Part shown: positions 1 to 9,127 of the stretch, one piece after another
Layout of the letters: each line of letters opens with the position of its first letter
How positions within the stretch are numbered: the stretch's first letter is position 1
Made by a program: the position numbers and the translations under genes
The notes under the pieces: generated by a model
Seen by the model: the letters and a program-made list of their open reading frames with translations, nothing else
The model's database searches: none
Told to the model about the DNA's origin: nothing
Source: Dechloromonas sp.
GTDB taxonomy: Bacteria > Pseudomonadota > Gammaproteobacteria > Burkholderiales > Rhodocyclaceae
DNA length: 64,000 bases
NCBI GenBank assembly: GCA_011391255.1
Contig: JAABQV010000002.1
Span: forward strand, 174,950 to 238,949
Reading direction: 5' to 3'

Positions 1-295
1 GCGGCACCAGCGTTTTTGGCTGGGCACCAAAGAGCCGGGCGAGCGGCCAGGCGAGCAGGCCGCAGGCTGCAAGAACGAGAAAGCCGCCAAGTGCCAGAGG
101 GGCAAAGGCGACAAGATCAAATGATTTGCCGGCCATCGCCGCAAAAACCAGCGCCGGAACAAAAACATCCATGTTCAGCCGGTTGGCAACCGCCATCTCC
201 GGCTTGTGGTGGCGGGCGTAAAAATAGCCGGCGGCGACGATCCCGAAAATCGGGAAGAGGATAGCAAGCAGCCTGTAAGTCAGGCCGTCAGCCAT
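1..295 (-). CDS. AEC-family transporter (auxin efflux carrier family), 3' truncated by window edge
   Basis: The reverse strand from an ATG at 295 reads through to the window edge without a stop, giving about 98 residues. It starts [18 protein letters not shown] and forms alternating hydrophobic helices, with the typical N-terminal pattern of AEC permeases (a conserved Asn-Met-Asp-Val-Phe-Val-Pro stretch after the first helix). AEC proteins are inner-membrane exporters or uptake carriers for small organic acids; the substrate cannot be told from this fragment. The start codon shares one base with the hslU stop (TGATG), so translation is probably coupled to the hslVU operon. Confidence 0.75.
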   Translation of the reverse strand, partial: MADGLTYRLLAILFPIFGIVAAGYFYARHHKPEMAVANRLNMDVFVPALVFAAMAGKSFDLVAFAPLALGGFLVLAACGLLAWPLARLFGAQPKTLVP

Positions 296-1635
296 CACAG
301 AACGTATCGTGAGAGGTCTTCGTCGGCCGCCAGCTCACCCAGGCGTTGATCAACGTAGGCGGCATCGATCACCACTGCCGCCTGATCGCTCAAGCAGGTG
401 TTGAAGGAGAGCTCCTCCAACAGCTTTTCCATCACGGTGTGCAGACGGCGGGCACCGATGTTTTCGGTCTTTTCATTGACCTGAAAGGCGATTTCGGCCA
501 ATCGCCGGATGCCCTCGTCGGCAAAGCTCAGTTGCAGCCCTTCGGTTTCGAGCAAGGCCTGATACTGGCGCGTCAGGCAGGCATCGGTCTGCGTCAGGAT
601 GCATTCGAAGTCAGCCACCGATAGCGAATCCAGCTCAACACGAATCGGGAAGCGACCCTGCAATTCCGGGATCAGATCCGATGGCTTGGAGAGATGAAAG
701 GCGCCGGAGGCGATGAACAAGATATGATCGGTCTTGATCATGCCGTATTTGGTTGAAACCGTCGTCCCTTCAACCAGCGGCAACAAATCGCGCTGGACGC
801 CCTGACGCGAGACGTCGGCGCCATGGCTGTCAGCGCGGCTGGCTATTTTGTCCAATTCATCAAGGAAAACGATGCCATTTTGCTCGACGGCCTTTACCGC
901 CTCCAGCTTGATCTCCTCATCGTTGACCAGCTTGGCCGCTTCTTCGTCAGCAAGGAGCTTCAGCGCTTCCTTGATCTTCACCTTGCGCGATTTCTTGCGC
1001 CCCGGCCCGATGCTCTGGAACATCCCCTGAATCTGCTGCGTCAGCTCTTCCATGCCGGGCGGCGCGAAAATCTCGGCCTGCATGCCGGGCGCTGCCAGTT
1101 CGATGTCAATTTCCTTGTCGTCGAGCTCACCTTCGCGCAATTTCTTGCGAAATTTCTGGCGGGTGACGCCATCGTTTGCGGTGGACTCGCTATTTTCGGC
1201 AAAAAACCCGGGGTTGCGTGAGGGCGGCAGCAACACATCAAGGACACGATCTTCAGCGGCATCCTCGGCACGCGGGCGCATCTGCTTGATCGCCCGATCA
1301 CGGACACCCTTTATGGCGATTTCAATCAGATCACGGATGATCGTCTCGACATCACGCCCGACATAGCCGATTTCGGTGAATTTGGTCGCTTCGATCTTGA
1401 TGAAAGGCGCATCGGCGATGCGCGCCAGACGGCGGGCGATTTCGGTCTTGCCGACACCGGTTGGCCCGATCATCAGAATATTCTTCGGGGTGATTTCCTG
1501 ACGCAATGGATCTGCAACTTGCGCCCGCCGCCAGCGGTTACGCAGGGCAATGGCGACCGCTTTCTTGGCGTTTTTCTGGCCAACAATATGTTTATCAAGT
1601 TCGGAAACAATTTCCTGCGGGGTCATGGCGCTCAT
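295..1635 (-). CDS. hslU: HslU, ATPase subunit of the HslVU (ClpYQ) protease
   Basis: A 446-residue AAA+ unfoldase that feeds proteins into the HslV peptidase in the cytoplasm. Visible are the Walker A motif GPTGVGKT near residues 57–64, the pore-loop GYVGRD near 90–95, the intermediate (I) domain rich in charged residues, Walker B as IVFLDELDK, and the C-terminal tail ending LSRYVL that docks into HslV. The frame is open upstream, but the start at 1635 ([14 protein letters not shown]) matches the family N-terminus and gives a 4-bp ATGA overlap with hslV. It is the second gene of hslV–hslU–AEC. Confidence 0.98.
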   Translation of the reverse strand: MSAMTPQEIVSELDKHIVGQKNAKKAVAIALRNRWRRAQVADPLRQEITPKNILMIGPTGVGKTEIARRLARIADAPFIKIEATKFTEIGYVGRDVETIIRDLIEIAIKGVRDRAIKQMRPRAEDAAEDRVLDVLLPPSRNPGFFAENSESTANDGVTRQKFRKKLREGELDDKEIDIELAAPGMQAEIFAPPGMEELTQQIQGMFQSIGPGRKKSRKVKIKEALKLLADEEAAKLVNDEEIKLEAVKAVEQNGIVFLDELDKIASRADSHGADVSRQGVQRDLLPLVEGTTVSTKYGMIKTDHILFIASGAFHLSKPSDLIPELQGRFPIRVELDSLSVADFECILTQTDACLTRQYQALLETEGLQLSFADEGIRRLAEIAFQVNEKTENIGARRLHTVMEKLLEELSFNTCLSDQAAVVIDAAYVDQRLGELAADEDLSRYVL

Positions 1636-2168
1636 TCGAGAACCTCGAGGGTGAAATTGCGGTTGGTGTAGATGCAAACGTCAGCCGCAATTTCCAGTGA
1701 TTTAGTAACGATCTCGCGTGGCGCGAGTTCAGTATTTTCAAGCAGGGCACGCGCGGCACTTTGCGCGTAGGAGCCGCCGGAACCAATCGCGACGATGCCC
1801 TGTTCCGGCTCCAGCACGTCGCCATTACCGGTGATGATCAGCGAGACCTCTTTATCGGCGACCGAAAGCATCGCTTCAAGGCGGCGCAAGGCGCGGTCGG
1901 AGCGCCAGTCCTTGGCCAACTCAACCGCTGAACGCAACAAATTACCCTGGTGCTTATCCAGCTTGGCCTCGAAGCGCTCGAACAAGGTAAACGCATCGGC
2001 AGTACCGCCGGCAAAGCCAGCCAGAATGCGCCCTTGATACAGCCGCCGCACTTTTTTTGCGGTCGCCTTGATGACGATATTGCCCAGCGTAACCTGCCCG
2101 TCGCCACCCATGGCAACAGAATTACCGCGCCGCACCGACAAAATCGTCGTGCCGTGATATTGCTCCAT
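1632..2168 (-). CDS. hslV: HslV, peptidase subunit of the HslVU protease
   Basis: A 178-residue N-terminal-nucleophile threonine peptidase. The sequence [14 protein letters not shown] shows the conserved TT-[IV]-[VL]-SVRR segment. The catalytic Thr is exposed after removal of a short propeptide of about six residues. [10 protein letters not shown] and [14 protein letters not shown] are family hallmarks. It forms the dodecameric core that HslU caps. It is the first gene of the coupled hslV–hslU pair, preceded closely by the STAS-domain gene on the same strand. Confidence 0.98.
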   Translation of the reverse strand: MEQYHGTTILSVRRGNSVAMGGDGQVTLGNIVIKATAKKVRRLYQGRILAGFAGGTADAFTLFERFEAKLDKHQGNLLRSAVELAKDWRSDRALRRLEAMLSVADKEVSLIITGNGDVLEPEQGIVAIGSGGSYAQSAARALLENTELAPREIVTKSLEIAADVCIYTNRNFTLEVLE

Positions 2169-2182
2169 ATTTTTCCTAACCG

Positions 2183-3496
2183 TTAAGTCTTGGGAACGAT
2201 GATGCGTGCAATCCGGTTGATGCCAACAACGCCCATCAGTTCAGCAACCAGGTGGTTGGGATTGCGGATGACCACATCGCGGCCGGCATCTTTGAGCGGA
2301 GCGATACGGTTGGACAACTGCCCGGCAGAGAAAAAATCCAGGCGGCGAACGCATGAAAAATCGAGGCGGGGCGACTCCATCAATTCAAGAATCGCCGGCA
2401 ATTCGTCAAAGCGCGCGTTTTTGATCTCACCGTTCAAATAATACGCATCGCGCGGATCATGCGGCAAGCCTTCCGTTTTGCCGGGCAAAACCGGCGCCTC
2501 GATGATCTCCCAAGAAGGCGGTGAACGCTCAAAGGTTACGGCGAAATCAATCGCGCATTCCTCAAATTGCTCCTGCGTGCTATAGCGCTGCAGCAACTCG
2601 AGTACCAATAACCAGAGGCGCGCGTGCGAATTTTCACCGACCTTGAGGCGACTGCGCAGGCGTGGAATAAAAGCTTCAACCTGATCTAGAATGACGGAAA
2701 CGCCGGTTTTGCGTGCATCCAGAAGTTGCTGCGCAAAAAGACCGGCGATTTCGTCGTCACAGCCCACCCATTTACCGCAATCAATACGCACCGGCCGCTT
2801 GTCTGACAATGAGTTGACGAGCGGCGCCAGTACATCGTTGTTATCCGAGGTCAACACGCCCTGCAAGGCGAAACTGCGAACGCCCGGAGTTACTTGGTGA
2901 GTCGAAGGAGCGAGATTGCGCCACGTCGGCGGCGAGGTTTCGAAATTCTCAACAAAATCCATCCCGAGCTTATCGAAAGCCGGGCGATCACCAGTTAGCT
3001 GTAGTAAATCAAACAGCATATTCCATATACGAAAACCATCTGAGTCTCGATAAACCTTGACGAAGGCCTCAAGCAGCGCGCGCGCCGCCGGATCCTGGCC
3101 ATTGCTGTAAAGAACAGCCACTTGCTCAATATCGGCCTGCATCGAATCAACATCATGATCGACGTTGATGCCCATGACGCTGGAGTCAGAGTAATTACGG
3201 TCGAACTCCGAAATGGTGAAATCGAGCTCGAAACCTTCTTCATCCACTGCGGCTTGGGTACTGAGAGCTGCAGCGGCTGGCGAAGAAACTTGCGGGGCAT
3301 GTGCCGAATTGAGGCCAGACGGCAGTGAGCGGGTGAATTGCAGCTCCGGCAAATGCTCGTCTAGCTTGGGCGCGGGCTGAGCCGGTACCGCCGGAACAAC
3401 AGGCGCAATTGGTTTTGGCGCAGGGGCCGCCTTGGGTTTGGCCGCTGCGCGCTCTGGCATTTTTTCGGGCTGTTTTTTGAAAAACGAAAACACCAT
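2183..3496 (-). CDS. STAS-domain protein of unknown role
   Basis: A 437-residue protein. The first 60–70 residues are a low-complexity Ala/Pro/Lys linker ([10 protein letters not shown] and similar) following [12 protein letters not shown]. The last 80 or so residues resemble a STAS (anti-sigma antagonist-like) fold, with the end pattern '[20 protein letters not shown]...VIRNPNHL'. A second STAS-like segment may lie in the middle ([19 protein letters not shown]). No enzyme motif was recognised. It is 15 bp upstream of hslV, so it may be cotranscribed with the protease. The domain call is by pattern only. Confidence 0.6.
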   Translation of the reverse strand: MVFSFFKKQPEKMPERAAAKPKAAPAPKPIAPVVPAVPAQPAPKLDEHLPELQFTRSLPSGLNSAHAPQVSSPAAAALSTQAAVDEEGFELDFTISEFDRNYSDSSVMGINVDHDVDSMQADIEQVAVLYSNGQDPAARALLEAFVKVYRDSDGFRIWNMLFDLLQLTGDRPAFDKLGMDFVENFETSPPTWRNLAPSTHQVTPGVRSFALQGVLTSDNNDVLAPLVNSLSDKRPVRIDCGKWVGCDDEIAGLFAQQLLDARKTGVSVILDQVEAFIPRLRSRLKVGENSHARLWLLVLELLQRYSTQEQFEECAIDFAVTFERSPPSWEIIEAPVLPGKTEGLPHDPRDAYYLNGEIKNARFDELPAILELMESPRLDFSCVRRLDFFSAGQLSNRIAPLKDAGRDVVIRNPNHLVAELMGVVGINRIARIIVPKT

Positions 3497-3541
3497 GGAT
3501 ACTCAAAAATCAGAGCTGACGTTTTAGCATGTCGCTCGGGG

Positions 3542-4306
3542 TCATGCAATAAGCAAACCAACGGCAATCAGCAGCAAAGCCAGTACCGGCCCAAACGGCT
3601 GGTCTAGTCCGAGCGCAATTGCGAAGGCCGCAACATATCCCACTGAACCGATTAGCGACGAGAGAAGCAGTCCGCTATGCCAGCTTCGTGCACGCCGGAA
3701 AACAATCCACGGCGGTACGAAAACCAGCGCAAAACCGCCCATTACGCCAAGCGTCATGGTTGCCAGCGCCAGCGTCAGTGCTGCCAGCAAATCAAAACCG
3801 CTGAGCACCGGCCAGGCCGGTAGATGTTGTGCGTGAAAATAATCCGGGTAAATGCGGGCCAGCAAAAGCTGGCGCGAGAGCCAGGCCAACAGCGGAATGG
3901 AAAATAAACACCAAGGTAAAACAAAGTAAAGATTGTCGCTGCCCGAGAAATAAAGCTGTCCATCGAACAAGGCGTGCCCCAGGCGTTCGGCCAGCGGTTG
4001 GTTGGCCGCCAACAACACCGCCAGTGCCCAGCCGCCAAGCAGCATCAAGGCAAAAGCAGCGCCGCCGGCCAGCCGCTTCGAGAAAAAGCGTTTGCCAGCC
4101 CCGGCCAGCGCGGCCGCCCCCATGCCACCAATCGCAGGGGCCATGCCGCCGACCAGGGCGAGCAGCGCACCTGCCGCTGCCACATGGGCATAGGCGAGGG
4201 CGGCAAGCCATTCATCGCGCAGGCGCAGAAAACAGCCCAGAATCGGTAAAGCCAGTGCCAGGCAGAGGCCGGTCAGGAAAGGGATGAGGAAGATGTCATC
4301 CCACAT
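3542..4306 (-). CDS. znuB: Zinc/manganese-type ABC transporter permease (ZnuB-like)
   Basis: A 254-residue integral inner-membrane protein with about seven to eight hydrophobic helices, of the ABC-3 (ZnuB/MntB) family. It starts MWDDIFLIPFLTG at 4306. The longer open frame upstream lies inside the ATPase gene and is not needed. It overlaps the end of the ATPase gene by 11 bp. With the adjacent ATPase and periplasmic binding protein it forms a complete metal importer. Zinc is favoured by the overall arrangement and by the neighbouring porin, but manganese is not excluded. Confidence 0.85.
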   Translation of the reverse strand: MWDDIFLIPFLTGLCLALALPILGCFLRLRDEWLAALAYAHVAAAGALLALVGGMAPAIGGMGAAALAGAGKRFFSKRLAGGAAFALMLLGGWALAVLLAANQPLAERLGHALFDGQLYFSGSDNLYFVLPWCLFSIPLLAWLSRQLLLARIYPDYFHAQHLPAWPVLSGFDLLAALTLALATMTLGVMGGFALVFVPPWIVFRRARSWHSGLLLSSLIGSVGYVAAFAIALGLDQPFGPVLALLLIAVGLLIA

Positions 4307-4880
4307 GCGAGGCTCCCTTGAGAACAAGCACCTGGTCGCAGACGGTGCTGACAAAAGCGTCATCGTGACTGACCAGAATGATCGCAGCGCCATGGGCAAC
4401 GCGTTGGCGCAGGGCTATGGCCAAGTGCTCGGTGCCCACCGCATCAAGATTATTGGTTGGCTCGTCGAGTAGCACGACATCAGCCGGTGCCTGCAGGATG
4501 GCCCATAGTGAAAGATAGTGACGCTGCCCGCCGGAGAGCCGGTCAAGGCGTTGATCAAGGCGTTCAAGCAGCCACGGTGGCAAGCCTTCCGGACTGGCGC
4601 CGGTAAGTGCGAGTAGTTCTTTACCACTCAAGGGTAATCCGTCGACCGGTGGCGCATCCTGCGCTTGCAGAGCAAGACGCAGGTTGGGACGCAGATCGAT
4701 TTCCCCGGAGAAAATTTTGGCGCGACCGGTCAGCGCACCTAGAATCGTCGATTTGCCGACCCCGTTGGGGCCGGTCAAGCCGAGTATCTGGCCGCTACTC
4801 AGGCGCAGATCAAGCGGTGCAGTGGCTGGCTGTTGCCAGCCGGCCACCAACTGCTCGGTACGAATTAAAAGATTGCTCAA
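4296..4880 (-). CDS. znuC: Metal ABC transporter ATP-binding protein (ZnuC-like)
   Basis: A 194-residue ABC ATPase, short for the family (usually 230–260). It has Walker A GPNGVGKST, the signature RLSGGQRHYLSLW, Walker B DVVLLDEPTNNLD and the switch His in ILVSHDDAF. It energises import with the permease encoded by the overlapping downstream gene. It overlaps the upstream binding-protein gene by 4 bp, so all three genes are translationally coupled. The shortening is at the C-terminal end, where longer ZnuC proteins carry extra sequence. Confidence 0.85.
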   Translation of the reverse strand: MSNLLIRTEQLVAGWQQPATAPLDLRLSSGQILGLTGPNGVGKSTILGALTGRAKIFSGEIDLRPNLRLALQAQDAPPVDGLPLSGKELLALTGASPEGLPPWLLERLDQRLDRLSGGQRHYLSLWAILQAPADVVLLDEPTNNLDAVGTEHLAIALRQRVAHGAAIILVSHDDAFVSTVCDQVLVLKGASHVG

Positions 4881-5785
4881 CGATTGGCCTTCAACAAACG
4901 CTGAATAGTGTCATCAAAAAGTCCGAAAAGATTACCGGCTTCCACTGTGCCACCCACCGTAAATGGTAGCAGAACGGCGGGGATGCCTGCCTTACCGGCG
5001 ATCCACAGGCTGGGACCATCACTTTGATAAGCGGCCCGCAAGACCATACGGGCGGGCGTCGATTTCTGACGCTCAAGCAGGGCTGACAAATGACCGCTGC
5101 TCGGTTCAACTCCAGGCTTGGGCTCAAGCTTGCCTTGCTCCTTCAGCCCCAGCCACGCCGAGAGGTAAACGAAGGAACTGTGATGGACTAGAACGGGTAC
5201 GCCACGCAACGAAGCGGCCTCATTTTCCCAGCGCACTATCGCGGCCTGCCACTTGCTGGCAAAGGCCGTGAAATTGGCGCGATAGGCTTCAGCGTTGGCG
5301 GCATCAAGCTCGCCCATGCGCGCTGTTAGTGCTTCGCCAACCCTCAGGATATTGCGTGGATCGAGATGGATGTGTGGGTTGCCAGCTGCATGGACGTCAC
5401 CATTTGCGCGATCCAGCACTTGCGGCACCTCGCGCATGGCGACCTGGCTGGCGGCTTCAAAGTATCCCGGTTGACCGCTTTGAATGGCCGAATTTCCTGA
5501 ATCACGCACGACCAATCGTAGCCAGCCAATTTCCAACGCTGCACCGTTGGCAACGACCAGTTGCGCACGACGTGCCTGGGCGAGGAGCGACGGTTTAGCC
5601 TCGATCCGATGCGGGTCTTGCAGGGCCGTGGTGGCGGTGTAAATGCTGACCTTGTCGCCGCCAATTTCCTTGGCCAGCGCGCCCCATTCTGGGACTGTTG
5701 CAAAGATATTGAGTGAGGCAAGTGCCGGCAGTGAAAGCAGACTGAGCAAGGAAATGCCTACGAATCGGGTAATTTTCTTCATCAT
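4877..5785 (-). CDS. znuA: Periplasmic metal-binding protein of the Znu-type importer
   Basis: A 302-residue cluster A-1 substrate-binding protein. The N-terminus has a Sec signal peptide (MKK followed by a hydrophobic run ending PALA-S). Likely metal ligands include the His in LQDPHRIEAKPS, the His in NPHIHLDPRN and the HH in VLVHHSSFVYL. The long His/Asp loop of classical ZnuA is absent; only a short GDVHAAGNPHIH segment is present. An alternative start lies one codon in (MMKK). It is 8 bp downstream of the porin gene and overlaps the ATPase gene by 4 bp. Confidence 0.85.
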   Translation of the reverse strand: MMKKITRFVGISLLSLLSLPALASLNIFATVPEWGALAKEIGGDKVSIYTATTALQDPHRIEAKPSLLAQARRAQLVVANGAALEIGWLRLVVRDSGNSAIQSGQPGYFEAASQVAMREVPQVLDRANGDVHAAGNPHIHLDPRNILRVGEALTARMGELDAANAEAYRANFTAFASKWQAAIVRWENEAASLRGVPVLVHHSSFVYLSAWLGLKEQGKLEPKPGVEPSSGHLSALLERQKSTPARMVLRAAYQSDGPSLWIAGKAGIPAVLLPFTVGGTVEAGNLFGLFDDTIQRLLKANR

Positions 5786-5792
5786 ATTCTCC

Positions 5793-7208
5793 TTAAAACT
5801 TGTGCGCGCCGTGAGCGCCCATGCTCATGACGTATTGCAACCAGATTTGATGATCAGTGGCCTCGGGACGACTCTTGTCCTGGGAATATTGCAGACGAAC
5901 CCGCGAATATTCACTCGGGCTCCAATCCACCATCGCCGTATTGCGGCTTGGTGAATAACTTGCCAGCAAGGGCAGAGCAGCCGCCGGCAGCGCACCGTTG
6001 TTGATCAACTCAAAGTTAGCCGAACCTGAACTCAGGCGGTCGTAGCGATAGCCGACGCGCCAATTGGGCATGAACTGATAAACGGCCTGCGCGTAAAAGC
6101 CCGACTGCGTACTACGGAAATTGCCTTGCTGCGCCGTGGTGGCAGTGTCATAGATCAGATCACCCGACTCGGTGCGGCTGAAGTATTCGCCCTGCAGCTT
6201 CAGATTGGTCTGTTTTGCATTGCCATTCGGCGCCCATTTCCAGAGCAGATCAGCAATCCAGGTGCGGCTGGAACCGCTGAAGCTGTTATTCAATCCATTG
6301 AGCGGATCTTCGTACTCACGATCCTTGGGCTGCGAGGCAAAGTAAGAAATGCCCCCACGCCAGCTATTTGAAACGTCGAGATCGCCGCCCAAATGGACAA
6401 AAGCCGAGGCCGACATCAGGCCATTTTTGCTCTTGCTTTCATCCGTTGCCGGGAAGCTCATGGCACGTGCGGTTTCTGCGCCAAATTCGAGGAAAATCGG
6501 CGTCGGCGCCAGCCAGCGCGCTTGTACGCCATCCATCCCTAGCCGATTGCCAAAGAACGCCTGGTAAGGCAACGGGGCGTTTGAGAAGTCCCATTCATGC
6601 GGATGCTGTTCATTCAAGTAGCCGACACCAGACAGGAAGCGCCCGGCCTTCAGGTTGAAGCCGTTGCCCAGACCGAGCGTTTGCACGCTGGCTTCTTCAA
6701 CACCCAGCGTGTTATCCGGTGCCAGGGCCAGACGCAGGGTGCCACGGAACATCGGATCGATATTGGCGGCAATCACCAGCTCTGATTCGCCAAGATTGAA
6801 GCTGCGGCCTTCCGGCATCAACTCACCGCCAGAGGGAATGAAACCCTGCAAACGTCGCTCACTGGGGTTTTGCTTGAGATTGGTATAGTTGCCGGAAAGA
6901 ATCAGGGAAATTTCCGGGTTGAAGGCAGAAGCGGAGGTTTGCGGCTGGCGAACATTCAGGCGCGCTTCATTGGCGACCACTTCGGCTTTACTGGCTGTCG
7001 TTTCAGCCTTGGTCGCCGTGGTTTCTGCCTTGGTGGCCTTGCTTTCGGCTTGCGCCAATTTTTGTTCAAGAGCGGCTATGCGCTGCTCGTAAGACTGCTT
7101 GATTTCATTGATCTGGCTACGAATAGCCGCCAGATCTGCATCCGGGGCGGCCTGCGCGGTGCACGAGGCAGCGAGCAGGGCAGCCAGGGCAAATGGCTTG
7201 TGGGACAT
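5793..7208 (-). CDS. Outer-membrane porin with N-terminal coiled coil, in the zinc-importer operon
   Basis: A 471-residue protein. Signal peptide (MSHKPFALAALLAASCTAQA), then a coiled coil around residues 25–85 with a short repeated heptad-like unit (TKAETTA, three near-copies), then a long β-rich region of aromatic-alternating strands. It ends GAHGAHKF, with the C-terminal Phe expected of β-barrel outer-membrane proteins and two His residues. It resembles trimeric porins with periplasmic coiled coils. Its position directly before znuA suggests it lets metal cross the outer membrane; that is inference. The substrate is unknown. Confidence 0.7.
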   Translation of the reverse strand: MSHKPFALAALLAASCTAQAAPDADLAAIRSQINEIKQSYEQRIAALEQKLAQAESKATKAETTATKAETTASKAEVVANEARLNVRQPQTSASAFNPEISLILSGNYTNLKQNPSERRLQGFIPSGGELMPEGRSFNLGESELVIAANIDPMFRGTLRLALAPDNTLGVEEASVQTLGLGNGFNLKAGRFLSGVGYLNEQHPHEWDFSNAPLPYQAFFGNRLGMDGVQARWLAPTPIFLEFGAETARAMSFPATDESKSKNGLMSASAFVHLGGDLDVSNSWRGGISYFASQPKDREYEDPLNGLNNSFSGSSRTWIADLLWKWAPNGNAKQTNLKLQGEYFSRTESGDLIYDTATTAQQGNFRSTQSGFYAQAVYQFMPNWRVGYRYDRLSSGSANFELINNGALPAAALPLLASYSPSRNTAMVDWSPSEYSRVRLQYSQDKSRPEATDHQIWLQYVMSMGAHGAHKF

Positions 7209-7237
7209 GGAATTCTCCTGAAAAACGCGATGAAGCC

Positions 7238-7263
7238 GACCGCAGATTCAATCTGTTACGGTC
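7238..7263. promoter_or_regulatory. Inverted repeat upstream of the porin–znu genes
   Basis: A perfect 13-bp palindrome, CAGATTCAATCTG (7243–7255), is flanked by GACCG and CGGTC. It lies 35–50 bp upstream of the porin start, where an operator or transcript hairpin could act. It does not match the AT-rich Zur box I know from enterobacteria. A motif variant GTCGACCGTAAC overlaps its edge (7255–7266, minus strand), so part of the symmetry may come from that repeat. Confidence 0.35.
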
Positions 7264-7287
7264 GACTGCTAAAACAAGGCGATTTTT

Positions 7288-7569
7288 TCAGGCGAGTGGC
7301 GGCGCGCGCTGGCTGGCGACCGGGGCGGGGAAAGCTGAGCGCCCAACCGAGTCCAGCGATTCGGGGATGAACTGCGGAGCGGCTACTGGCAGCAGCGCAA
7401 CCACGGAAGGCAGCGCTGAACCGAGGTCGTGCGCCGCCAGACAAAGTTCGCAGGTATGCGTTGGAAATCCACTCTCGTTATCCGCCGCATGCCCAATGGC
7501 ATGCATCCCCACCGCCAGTTGGGCGAAGAGGAGAACGACGACGAGAAGGGTGTGACGCAGGGAACTCAC
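7288..7569 (-). CDS. Small exported protein with a CxxC motif (DUF2946-like)
   Basis: A 93-residue predicted protein with a GTG start. A hydrophobic signal segment (LLVVVLLFAQLAVGMHAIGHA) is followed by HTCELCLAAHDLGSALPS, which resembles the Cys-containing core of small DUF2946 proteins often found beside metal-uptake genes. The rest is Pro/Ala rich. It begins 10 bp after the rlmI stop and precedes the porin–znu genes. Cys and His residues make metal contact plausible, but nothing more can be claimed. No convincing Shine-Dalgarno was seen, so the start is uncertain. Confidence 0.55.
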   Translation of the reverse strand: MSSLRHTLLVVVLLFAQLAVGMHAIGHAADNESGFPTHTCELCLAAHDLGSALPSVVALLPVAAPQFIPESLDSVGRSAFPAPVASQRAPPLA

Positions 7570-7578
7570 AGGGATATT

Positions 7579-8772
7579 TTAGTCGACCTGAACTAGCAGG
7601 CCTTTTAAATACTCACCTTCCGGGAAATTCAAGGCAATCGGGTGATCGGCCGCACCGGCCAGACGCCGAACAATGCGCGCTCCGCGGCCGGCATCATGGG
7701 CGGCATCGGCGATGATTTTCTGGAACAACTCGAGCCCGACACCGCCGGAACAGGAATAGGTCATCAGCAGGCCACCCGGCTTAAGCAGGCGAAAACCGAG
7801 CAGGTTGATGTCCTTGTAGGCACGTGCGGCGCTTTCGGCATGCGCCGCTGATGGCGCAAACTTGGGTGGATCGAGGATGATCAGGTCAAACAGGCGACCG
7901 GCCTTACGGAAGTCACGCAGCGCCTGAAAGACATCGGCTTCCTGCCAATGTGCCTTTTCTGCTGACAACTGCGGATTGAGCGCCAGATTGGCTTTTCCTT
8001 GCGCCAGCGCCGGGCCGGAGGAGTCGATCGACAACACGCTGGAGGCGCCACCAGCCAGCGCCTGTAGCGAGAAACCAGCGGTGTAGCAGAAGCAGTTGAG
8101 GACGTCCTTGCCGGCAGCCAACTGGCCGAGCAACAGGCGGTTATCGCGCTGGTCGAGATAAAAACCGGTTTTATGGCCGTCGGCGATGTCGACCGCAAGG
8201 GTTACACCATTTTCAACAATGCACAGCGGCGCATCGCGTGCTTCGCCATGTAGCCAGCCGGTTGCTGATTCAAGGCCTTCGAGACGGCGTACATCGGAAT
8301 CGGAACGCTCATAAACACGGGCACAGCCAGTCGCTTTGATCAGGCCGGCAACGATCGCGTTGCGCCATTTGTCGGCGCCGGCTGAGGTCAGTTGCACGAC
8401 CACCGTATCGCCATATTGATCGGCAATCACCCCCGGCAAACCATCCGATTCAGCGTGGATCAGGCGCAAGCCTTGTTGCCCGCGCAGTTCCGGCAAGGCT
8501 TGACGGCGCGCTACTGCGGCGGCAACACGACGCTTGAAGAAGGCGTCATCGACCGATTCTTCGGCATCGAAGGTCCAAAAGCGCGCGCGGATTAGCGACT
8601 TCGGGCTGTAGGCGGCGCGACCTAGCGGCCGCAAATTATCGGCTAGCACCTCAACCGTGTCACCGGCGCGTGCACGCCCTTCAAGACGCCCGACGGCGCC
8701 GGCGAAAAGCCACGGGTGATGCTGTTTGAACGCGGAACGCTCTTTACCCGGCAACAAAATCAGCTGAGCCAT
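7579..8772 (-). CDS. rlmI: 23S rRNA (cytosine1962-C5)-methyltransferase RlmI-like
   Basis: A 397-residue SAM-dependent methyltransferase. It has an N-terminal PUA-type domain (about residues 1–80), then a Rossmann domain with CFCYTAGFSLQALAGGA, the ILDPPKFAPS catalytic/cofactor segment and a late YSCSGG with the active Cys, as in RlmI/RlmK-type rRNA m5C enzymes. The start at 8772 (MAQLILLPG) is chosen because GGAGG lies 8 nt upstream; the in-frame ATG at 8787 lies before that site. Transcribed on its own or with the following small Cys protein. Confidence 0.88.
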   Translation of the reverse strand: MAQLILLPGKERSAFKQHHPWLFAGAVGRLEGRARAGDTVEVLADNLRPLGRAAYSPKSLIRARFWTFDAEESVDDAFFKRRVAAAVARRQALPELRGQQGLRLIHAESDGLPGVIADQYGDTVVVQLTSAGADKWRNAIVAGLIKATGCARVYERSDSDVRRLEGLESATGWLHGEARDAPLCIVENGVTLAVDIADGHKTGFYLDQRDNRLLLGQLAAGKDVLNCFCYTAGFSLQALAGGASSVLSIDSSGPALAQGKANLALNPQLSAEKAHWQEADVFQALRDFRKAGRLFDLIILDPPKFAPSAAHAESAARAYKDINLLGFRLLKPGGLLMTYSCSGGVGLELFQKIIADAAHDAGRGARIVRRLAGAADHPIALNFPEGEYLKGLLVQVD

Positions 8773-8793
8773 TTTCTCGACCTCCAATGAAAC

Positions 8794-8825
8794 AAGCCCC
8801 GGTCACCTTGCGGCAACCGGGGCTT
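8794..8825 (-). terminator. Stem-loop terminator after the small basic protein gene
   Basis: A 10-bp perfect stem, AAGCCCCGGT (8794–8803) with ACCGGGGCTT (8816–8825), and a 12-nt loop. On the minus strand it begins 18 bp after the stop of the 50-residue gene. The following run is only moderately T-rich (GTTTCATT), so efficiency is uncertain. Confidence 0.65.
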
Positions 8826-8842
8826 AAATTCGCAACAGAAAC

Positions 8843-8995
8843 TTAGGCGCCGAGCGCTTTACGATTACGGGCGTGGCATTCTGCGGCGTACATGACCTTG
8901 AACAGGGTCTTGCCGGTGCTCTTGAAAAGACGCTTGGTGGACTTGGAAACGCAGCGGCGCTCCAGCGAAGAACGGCGATTACGGTTGATGGCCAT
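8843..8995 (-). CDS. Small highly basic protein, 50 residues, unrecognised
   Basis: The frame MAINRNRRSSLERRC... has 14 Lys/Arg among 50 residues, two Cys, and a mid-section KSTKRLFKSTGKTLFK with a repeated KST unit. The start at 8995 has a GGAG Shine-Dalgarno 6 nt upstream, and a stem-loop terminator follows the stop, so it is a complete transcription unit rather than a chance frame. The composition fits an RNA- or ribosome-associated protein. I do not recognise the family and propose no function. Confidence 0.65.
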   Translation of the reverse strand: MAINRNRRSSLERRCVSKSTKRLFKSTGKTLFKVMYAAECHARNRKALGA

Positions 8996-9105
8996 GAAAA
9001 CTCCTTGAATCCGGCTAATTTCAAAAAGGTGAATAATAGTGTCTGGACAGCGAAAGGTCAATTTACTACGACAGCTTGAGCCCTGATTTTTCGGCTTTTT
9101 TTCGG

Positions 9106-9117
9106 GTTGACCGCAAC
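9106..9117 (+). repeat. GTTGACCGCAAC copy, intergenic
   Basis: Perfect copy in the 66 bp upstream of the small basic protein frame and 11 bp past the stop of the DUF3050 gene; preceded by a T-run. Confidence 0.7.
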
Positions 9118-9127
9118 AATCGAGAAA

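Noticed and set aside
5469..5477. GTTGACCGC in znuA, and similar partial matches at 15664, 36232, 37220
   Set aside because: Only the 9-mer or less is shared, which is less surprising in GC-rich coding DNA, so they were not counted as motif copies.
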